Shown here: positions 57,701-64,000 of the stretch, piece by piece
How positions within the stretch are numbered: the first letter of the stretch is position 1
Layout of the letters: the number at the start of each line of letters is the position of its first letter
NCBI GenBank assembly: GCA_028583605.1
Contig: CM053331.1
Coordinates: 39,098,283 to 39,162,282, forward strand
Source of the DNA: Dastarcus helophoroides
Lineage: Eukaryota > Arthropoda > Insecta > Coleoptera > Bothrideridae
Length of the DNA: 64,000 nt
Direction: 5' to 3'
Translations under genes and position numbers: made by a program
The notes under the pieces: model-generated
What the model was told of the DNA's origin: nothing
The model's input: the letters and a program-made list of their open reading frames with translations, nothing else
Databases searched by the model: none

Positions 57701-60700
57701 TTACTATAACATTGAAAATGTTACTGAAGAACCTAAATTGTTTTTGCAACACTTGGATTCTTTGCAATACTTCCTGAAGAACTTCCGAAGTCTTTCTAAA
57801 ACACTTGGCATCTTTCCTAAACTTTTGATAACTTCGTAAAATATCAGGAGTTTTTTTAAAGCAATTGACATCTTTTTGAAGTACTTCTGCAATACTTGAA
57901 GTCTCCCTGAAACAATTCCAGGGTTTATAAATTACTTGAAGTCTTCGTGAAGCACTTGAGTTCTTCCTAAAATATTTGCCATTTTCGTAAAACATTGGAA
58001 GTCTTTCTGAAATATTGAAAGTCTTTCTGAAATATTAAAAGTCTTCCTAAAATATTTAGAGTCTTCCAGAAATATTTGAAGTCTTTATAAACCAATTGAA
58101 AGCTTCCTAAATTGTTTTAAAATATATTAAAAGTCTTTATAAGTTCCTGAAAGACACCCAACATTTTTTGAAGTTGCAGTATTCCTATAACATTGAAAAT
58201 ATTACTGAAGAACGTAAATTGTTTTTGCAACACTTGAATTCTTTGCAGTACTTCCTGAAGAACTTCCAGAGTCTTTCTAAAACACTTGGCATCTTTCCTA
58301 AACTTTTGATATCTTCGTAAAATATCAGGAGATTTTTTAAAGCAATTGACATCTTTTTGAAGTACTTCTGCAATACTTGAAGTCTCCCTGAAATAATTTT
58401 AGGGTTTATAAATTACTTGAAGTCTTCGTGAAGCACTTGAGTTCTTCCTGAAATATTTGCCATTTTCGTAAAACATTGGAAGTCTTTCTGAAATATTGGA
58501 AGTCTTTATGAAATATTGGAAGTCTTTCTGAAATATTAAAAGTCTTTCTAAAATATTTAGAGTCTTCCAGAAATATTTGAATTCTTTATAAACCAATTGA
58601 AATCTTTCTAAATTGTTTTAAAATATATTAAAAGTTTTATAAGTTCCTGAAAGACACCCAACATTTTTTAAAGTTGCAGTATTCCTATAACATTGAAAAT
58701 GTTACTGAAGAACCTAAATTGTTTTTGCAACACTTGGATTCTTTGCAATACTTCCTGAAGAACTTCCGAAGTCTTTCTAAAACACTTGGCATCTTTCCTA
58801 AACTTTTGATAACTTCGTAAAATATCAGGAGTTTTTTTAAAGCAATTGACATCTTTTTGAAGTACTTCTGCAATACTTGAAGTCTCCCTGAAACAATTCC
58901 AGGGTTTATAAATTACTTGAAGTCTTCGTGAAGCACTTGAGTTCTTCCTGAAATATTTGCCATTTTCGTAAAACATTGGAAGTCTTTCTGAAATATTGGA
59001 AGTCTTTATGAAATATTGGAAGTCTTTCTGAAATATTAAAAGTCTTTCTAAAATATTTAGAGTCTTCCAGAAATATTTGAAGTCTTTATAAACCAATTGA
59101 AATCTTCCTAAATTGTTTTAAAATATACTGAAAGTCTTTATAAGTTCCTGAAAGACACCCAACATTATTTGAAGTTGCAGTATTACTATAACATTGAAAA
59201 TGTTACTGAAGAACCTAAATTGTTTTTGCAACACTTGGATTCTTTGCAATACTTCCTGAAGAACTTCCAGAGTCTTTCTAAAACACTTGGCATCTTTCCT
59301 AAACTTTTGATATCTTCGTAAAATATCAGGAGATTTTTTAAAGCAATTGACATCTTTTTGAAGTACCTCTGCAATACTTGAAGTCTCCCTGAAACAATTC
59401 CAGGCTTTATAAATTACTTGAAGTCTTCGTGAAGCTCTTGAGTTCTTCCTGAAATATTTGCCATTTTCGTAAAACATTGTAAGTCTTTCTGAAATATTGG
59501 AAGTCTTTCTGAAATATTGGAAGTCTTTCTGAAATATTAAAAGTCTTTCTAAAATATTTAGAGTCTTCCAGAAATATTTGAAGTCTTTATAAACCAATTG
59601 AAATCTTCCTAAATTGTTTTAAAATATACTGAAAGTCTTTATAAGTTCCTGAAAGACACCCAACATTTTTTGAAGTTGCAGTATTACTATAACATTGAAA
59701 ATGTTACTGAAGAACCTAAATTGTTTTTGCAACACTTGGATTCTTTGCAATACTTCCTGAAGAACTTCCGAAGTCTTTGTAAACCACTTGGCATCTTTCC
59801 TAAATATTTGATATCTTCGTTAAATATCAGGAGATTTTTTAAAGCAATTGACATCTTTTTGAAGTACTTCTGCAATTTTTGAAGTCTCCCTGAAACAATT
59901 TTAGGGTTTATAAATTACTTGAAGTCTTCGTGAAGCACTTGAGTTCTTCCTGAAATATTTGCCATTTTCGTAAAACATTGAAAGTCTTTCTGAAATATTG
60001 GAAGTCTTTCTGAAATATTAAAAGTCTTCCTAAAATATTTAGAGTCTTACAGAAATATTTGAAGTCTTTATAAACCAATTGAAATTTTCCTAAATTGTTT
60101 TGAAATATACTGAAAGTCTTTATAAGTTCCTGAAAGACACCCAACATTATTTGAAGTTGCAGTATTACTATAACATTGAAAATGTTACTGAAGAACCTAA
60201 ATTGTTTTTGCAACACTTGGATTCTTTGCAATACTTCCTGAAGAACTTCCAGAGTCTTTCTAAAACACTTGGCATCTTTCCTAAACTTTTGATATCTTCG
60301 TAAAATATCAGGAGATTTTTTAAAGCAATTGACATCTTTTTGAAGTACTTCTGCAATACTTGAAGTCTCCCTGAAACAATTTTAGGGTTTATAAATTACT
60401 TGAAGTCTTCGTGAAGCACTTGAGTTCTTCCTGAAATATTTGCCATTTTCGTAAAACATTGGAAGTCTTTCTGAAATATTGGAAGTCTTTCTGAAATATT
60501 AAAAGTCTTCCTAAAATATTTAGAGTCTTACAGAAATATTTGAAGTCTTTATAAACCAATTGAAATCTTCCTAAATTGTTTTAAAATATACTGAAAGTCT
60601 TTATAAGTTCCTGAAAGACACCCAACATTTTTTGAAGTTGCAGTATTACTATAACATTGAAAATGTTACTGAAGAACCTAAATTGTTTTTGCAACACTTG

Positions 60701-60880
60701 GATTCTTTGCAATACTTCCTGAAGAACTTCCAGAGTCTTTCTAAAACACTTGGCATCTTTCCTAAATATTTGATATCTTCGTAAAATATCAGGGGATTTT
60801 TTAAAGCAATTAAAATCTTTTTGAAGTACTTCTGCAATACTTGAAGTCTCCCTGAAACAATTCCAGGCTTTATAAATTAC
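57700..60880. repeat. 20-bp satellite with 481/501-bp higher-order units
   Basis: The marker TTACTGAAGAAC occurs at 57721, 58202, 58702, 59203, 59704, 60185 and 60666, giving spacings of 481, 500, 501, 501, 481 and 481 bp. The two length classes differ by one 20-bp monomer (an extra AAATATTGGAAGTCTTTMTG). The units are highly similar. The - strand frames of 60-160 codons recur at the same spacing and are repeat translations. Confidence 0.96.
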
Positions 60881-62900
60881 TTGATATATTCCTGAAACAT
60901 TTGCCATCTTTGCCCAAACATTTGACATCTTCCTGAAGAGCTTCTAGAGTCTTTCTAAACCACTTGGCATCTTTCCTAAACTTTTGATATCTTCGTAAAA
61001 TATCAGGAGATTTTTTAAAGCAATTGAAATCTTTTTGAAATACTTCTGCAATACTTGAAGTCTCCCTGAAACAATTCCAGGCTTTATAAATTACTTGATA
61101 TATTCCTGAAACACTTGCCATCTTTGCCCAAACATTTGACATTTTCCTGAAAAACTTCCAGAGTCTTTCTAAAACAGTTGGCATCTTTCCTAAATATTTG
61201 ATATCTTCGTAAAATATCAGCAGCTTTTTTTAAAGCAATTGAAACCTTTTTGAAATACTTCTGCAATACTTGAAGTCTCCCTGAAGCAATTCCAGGCTTT
61301 ATAAATTACCTGATATATTCCTGAAACACTTACCATCTTTGCCCAACCATTTGACATCTTCCTGAAGAACTTCCAGAGTCTTTTTAAAACACTTGGCATA
61401 TTTTCTAAACATTTGATATCTTCGTAAAATATCAGCAGCTTTTTTTAAAGCAATTGAAATCTTTTTGAAGTACCTCTGCAATACTTGAAGTCTCCCTGAA
61501 ACAATTCCAGGCTTTATAAATTACCTGATATATTCCTGAAACATTTGCCATATTTGCCCAAACATTTGACATCTTCTTGAAGAACTTTCAGAGTCTTTCT
61601 AAAACACCTGGCACCTTAACCATTTGATATCTTCGTAAAATATCAGGAGTTTTTTTAAAGCAATTGAAATCTTTTTGAAGTACTTCTGCAATACTTGAAG
61701 TCTCCCTGAAGTAATTCCAGGCTTTATAAATTACTTGATATATTCCTGAAACACTTGCCATCTTTGCCCAAACATTTGACATCTTCCTGAAGAACTTCCA
61801 GAGTCTTTCTAAAACAGTTAGCATCTTTCCTAAACATTTGATATCTTCGTAAAATATCAGGAGATTTTTTAAAGCAATTGAAATCTTTTTGAAGTACTTC
61901 TGCAATACTTGAAATCTCCCTGAAACAATTCCAGGCTTTATAAATTACTTGATATATTCCTGAAACACTTGCCATCTTTGCCCAAACATTTGACATCTTC
62001 CTGAAGAGCTTCTAGAGTCTTTCTTAAACACTTGGCATCTTTCCTAAACATTTGATATCTTCGTAAAATATCAGGAGTTTTTTTAAAGCAATTGAAATCT
62101 TTTTGAAGTACTTCTGCAATACTTGAAGTCTCCCTGAAACAATTCCAGGCTTTATAAATTACTTGACATGTTCTTGAAACACTTGCCATCTTTGCCCAAC
62201 CATTTGACATCTTCCTGAAGAACTTCTAGAGTCTCTCTTAAACAATTGGCATCTTTCCTAAACATTTGATATCTTCGTAAAATATCAGGAGTTTTTTTAA
62301 AGCAATTGAAATCTTTTTGAAGTACTTCTGCAATACTTGAAGTCTCCCTGAAGTAATTCCAGGCTTTATAAATTACTTGATATATTCCTGAAACACTTGC
62401 CATCTTTGCCCAAACATTTGACATCTTCCTGAAGAACTTCCAGAGTCTTTCTAAAACACTTGGCATCTTTCCTAAACATTTGATATCTTCGTAAAATATC
62501 AGGAGTTTTTTTAAAGCAATTGACATCTTTTCGAAGTACTTCTGCAATACTTGAAGTCTCCCTGAAACAATATCAGGGTTTATAAATTACTTGATATATT
62601 CCTGAAACACTTGCCATCTTTGCCCAACCATTTGACATTTTTCTGAAGAACTTCCAGAGTCTTTCTAAAACACTTGGCATCTTTCCTAAACATTTGATAT
62701 CTTCGTAAAATATCAGGAGTTTTTTTAAAGCAATTGAAATCTTTTTGAAGTACTTCTGCAATACTTGAAGTCTCCCTGAAACAATTCCAGGGTTTGTAAA
62801 TTACTTGATATGTTCCTGAAACCCTTACCATCTTTGCCCAAACATTTGACATCTTCCTGAAACTTTTGAAGTCTTTCTAAAATAGAAATCCGTTTAAATC
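60880..62900. repeat. 20-bp satellite derivative with 214-bp higher-order units
   Basis: The marker GATATATTCCTGAAACACTT occurs at 60883, 61097, 61312, 61527, 61737, 61951, 62165, 62379, 62593 and 62807: ten units, mostly 214 bp apart. Each unit is a shortened version of the 481-bp unit, keeping the parts around GCAATTGAAATCTTTTTGAA and CTTCTGCAATACTTGAAGTC and adding CCATCTTTGCCCAAACATTT. Not coding. Confidence 0.96.
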
Positions 62901-63369
62901 ATTTTTGGAATTTCTTGGAGTCTTCCAAAAACACTAAATAAAATATTTGGGATTTTTCTGCAATATTTAGAGTTTTTCTAAAGCAACAAGAATTATTCTA
63001 CAGCAACAAGAATTTTTCTGGAGCACTTCAAATCTTACTATAAGATTAAAACATTCTTGTAAAACTTTTAGACTTTTTGGAACATTTAGAGTATTTTTAC
63101 AGCATCAGCAGTGGCGCAGTTATACCTACATTGTTTTTGCAACATTTGGAGTTTTTCTAAATATGTGCAAACTTCCCGGAAAACGTGGAGTCTTTTTGAA
63201 GCATCCAAAATCAAATTGGGGTATTCCTAAAAAAATACAGCTTTCCTGAAACATTCGATGCATTTTTGAATCACGGCTCTTCTAAATAGGTGCAGTTCTC
63301 TTGAACCTGAAAGTCTTTCTGAGAAATGTAAAATCTTTCTCTTGAACTTGAAGTTGAAGAATTTCTGAT
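62900..63369. repeat. Degenerate satellite
   Basis: Loose, diverged monomers (GGAGTTTTTCTAAAG-like) without a clear higher-order period. It separates the 214-bp and 135-bp arrays. Confidence 0.7.
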
Positions 63370-63800
63370 TGCAATCTCCTTGAAATATTCAGTGGGTGTT
63401 TGCATTACCGTTCTTCTGAATGGGTGGAGTCTTCCTCAAACATTTGAAGTCTTTCTGAAGCACCAAAGATCTTGCTCTTTAAGTAAAAGTATTCCTGAAA
63501 AAACTGCAATCTTCTTGAAATATTCAGTGGGTGTTTGCATTACCGTTTTTCTGAACGGGTGGAGTCTTCTTCAAACATTTAAAGTCTTTCTGAAGCACCA
63601 AAGATCTTGCTCTTTAAGTTAAAGTATTCCTGAAAAAATTGCAATCTTCTTGAAATATTCAGTGGGTGTTTGCATTACCGTTTTTCTGAACGGGTGGAGT
63701 CTTCTTCAAACATTTAAAGTCTTTCTGAAGCACCAAAGATCTTGCTCTTTAAGTTAAAGTATTCCTGGAAAAATTGCAATCTTCCCAAATACTCTAAAGA
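63370..63800. repeat. 135-bp tandem repeat, three copies
   Basis: ATTCAGTGGGTGTTTGCATT occurs at 63387, 63522 and 63657, 135 bp apart each time; a partial fourth copy begins near 63780. Because 135 is divisible by three, the + strand frame at 63380 repeats a 45-residue block. I attribute this to the repeat and not to selection. Confidence 0.92.
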
Positions 63801-64000
63801 TGTTTGCATCCTGATAAGGGTTTTTGCAAACTTGAAGTTTTTCTCAAGCAGACCTAGATTTCCTGAAATAACTGAAGTGATTTCGCGACACTTCCCATTC
63901 GTTCTGAACTGCTTGAGTTCTTCTTGAAACGTTCGAAACTTCCTAAAACATTTGACGTCTTCCTGAAGCTCTTCCAAAGAGATCTTTCAGAAGCTATTCG
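63801..64000. repeat. Degenerate 20-bp satellite running out of the window
   Basis: Diverged monomers of the GAAACATTTGACGTCTTCCT type continue to the window edge, so the array and the intron extend further. Confidence 0.7.

Noticed and set aside
57636..62852. Families of similar - strand frames (60-160 codons) resembling a multigene family
   Set aside because: Their spacing equals the 481/501- and 214-bp satellite periods. The 20-bp monomer simply has few stops on this strand.

Overview
The window looks like AT-rich nuclear DNA of an arthropod, most likely an insect. The evidence is a multi-exon gene with GT-AG introns ranging from 58 bp to more than 12 kb, decayed LINE-type RNase H sequence, a solo LTR, and very large tandem arrays. 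The species cannot be named from the sequence; a beetle or similar insect would fit, but that is a guess. Nothing prokaryotic (operons, ribosome binding sites) is present, and I saw no tRNA or rRNA gene.

The only gene I can support is on the + strand. It is an internal part of a large cytoskeletal or muscle-type protein: eleven exons between 28369 and 51569, plus one near-identical extra copy of the first exon at 32187 and one dead copy at 33927. Spliced together the exons give one uninterrupted frame of 1354 codons plus one base. All junction phases agree. The product is a long run of helical, spectrin-like repeats, then a Glu/Lys/Ala-rich coiled coil, then two I-set immunoglobulin domains. 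Both ends of the protein lie outside the window. The domain order resembles the CCDC141/SESTD1 group or giant muscle proteins, but I give no gene symbol.

Layout. 1-2000 is a tandem array of a ~520-bp unit carrying a decayed RNase H fragment on the - strand. 2890-5375 is a ~103-bp satellite (about 24 copies). 5590-6120 holds more RNase H relics. 6120-10660 is pyrimidine octamer arrays (CTTCTCTT)n separated by a ~1-kb higher-order unit. 10660-14240 is mostly unique. 14240-25125 is a purine-rich array with ~23-bp monomers, ~180-205-bp blocks and a ~740-bp higher-order period. 25170-36470 is a set of (CCTCTT)n-type pyrimidine tracts that enclose a 2.87-kb segment, present twice nearly identically and a third time as a remnant; this segment carries the duplicated exon. 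38556-41858 holds five exons. 42316-45895 is a 3.6-kb pyrimidine tract. 46834-51569 holds six exons, with a 17-bp minisatellite, a 28-bp hairpin and a solo LTR in one intron. 52000-64000 is one 20-bp satellite family, inside the intron after the last visible exon, with higher-order periods of 481/501, 214 and 135 bp.

The main story is an ordinary structural gene whose introns have been swollen by simple-sequence and satellite arrays. One of these array-bounded intron segments has recently duplicated an in-frame (phase 0-0) exon. The very long reading frames rich in Leu/Phe/Ser or Lys/Arg/Glu are translations of hexamer and octamer repeats, not genes.
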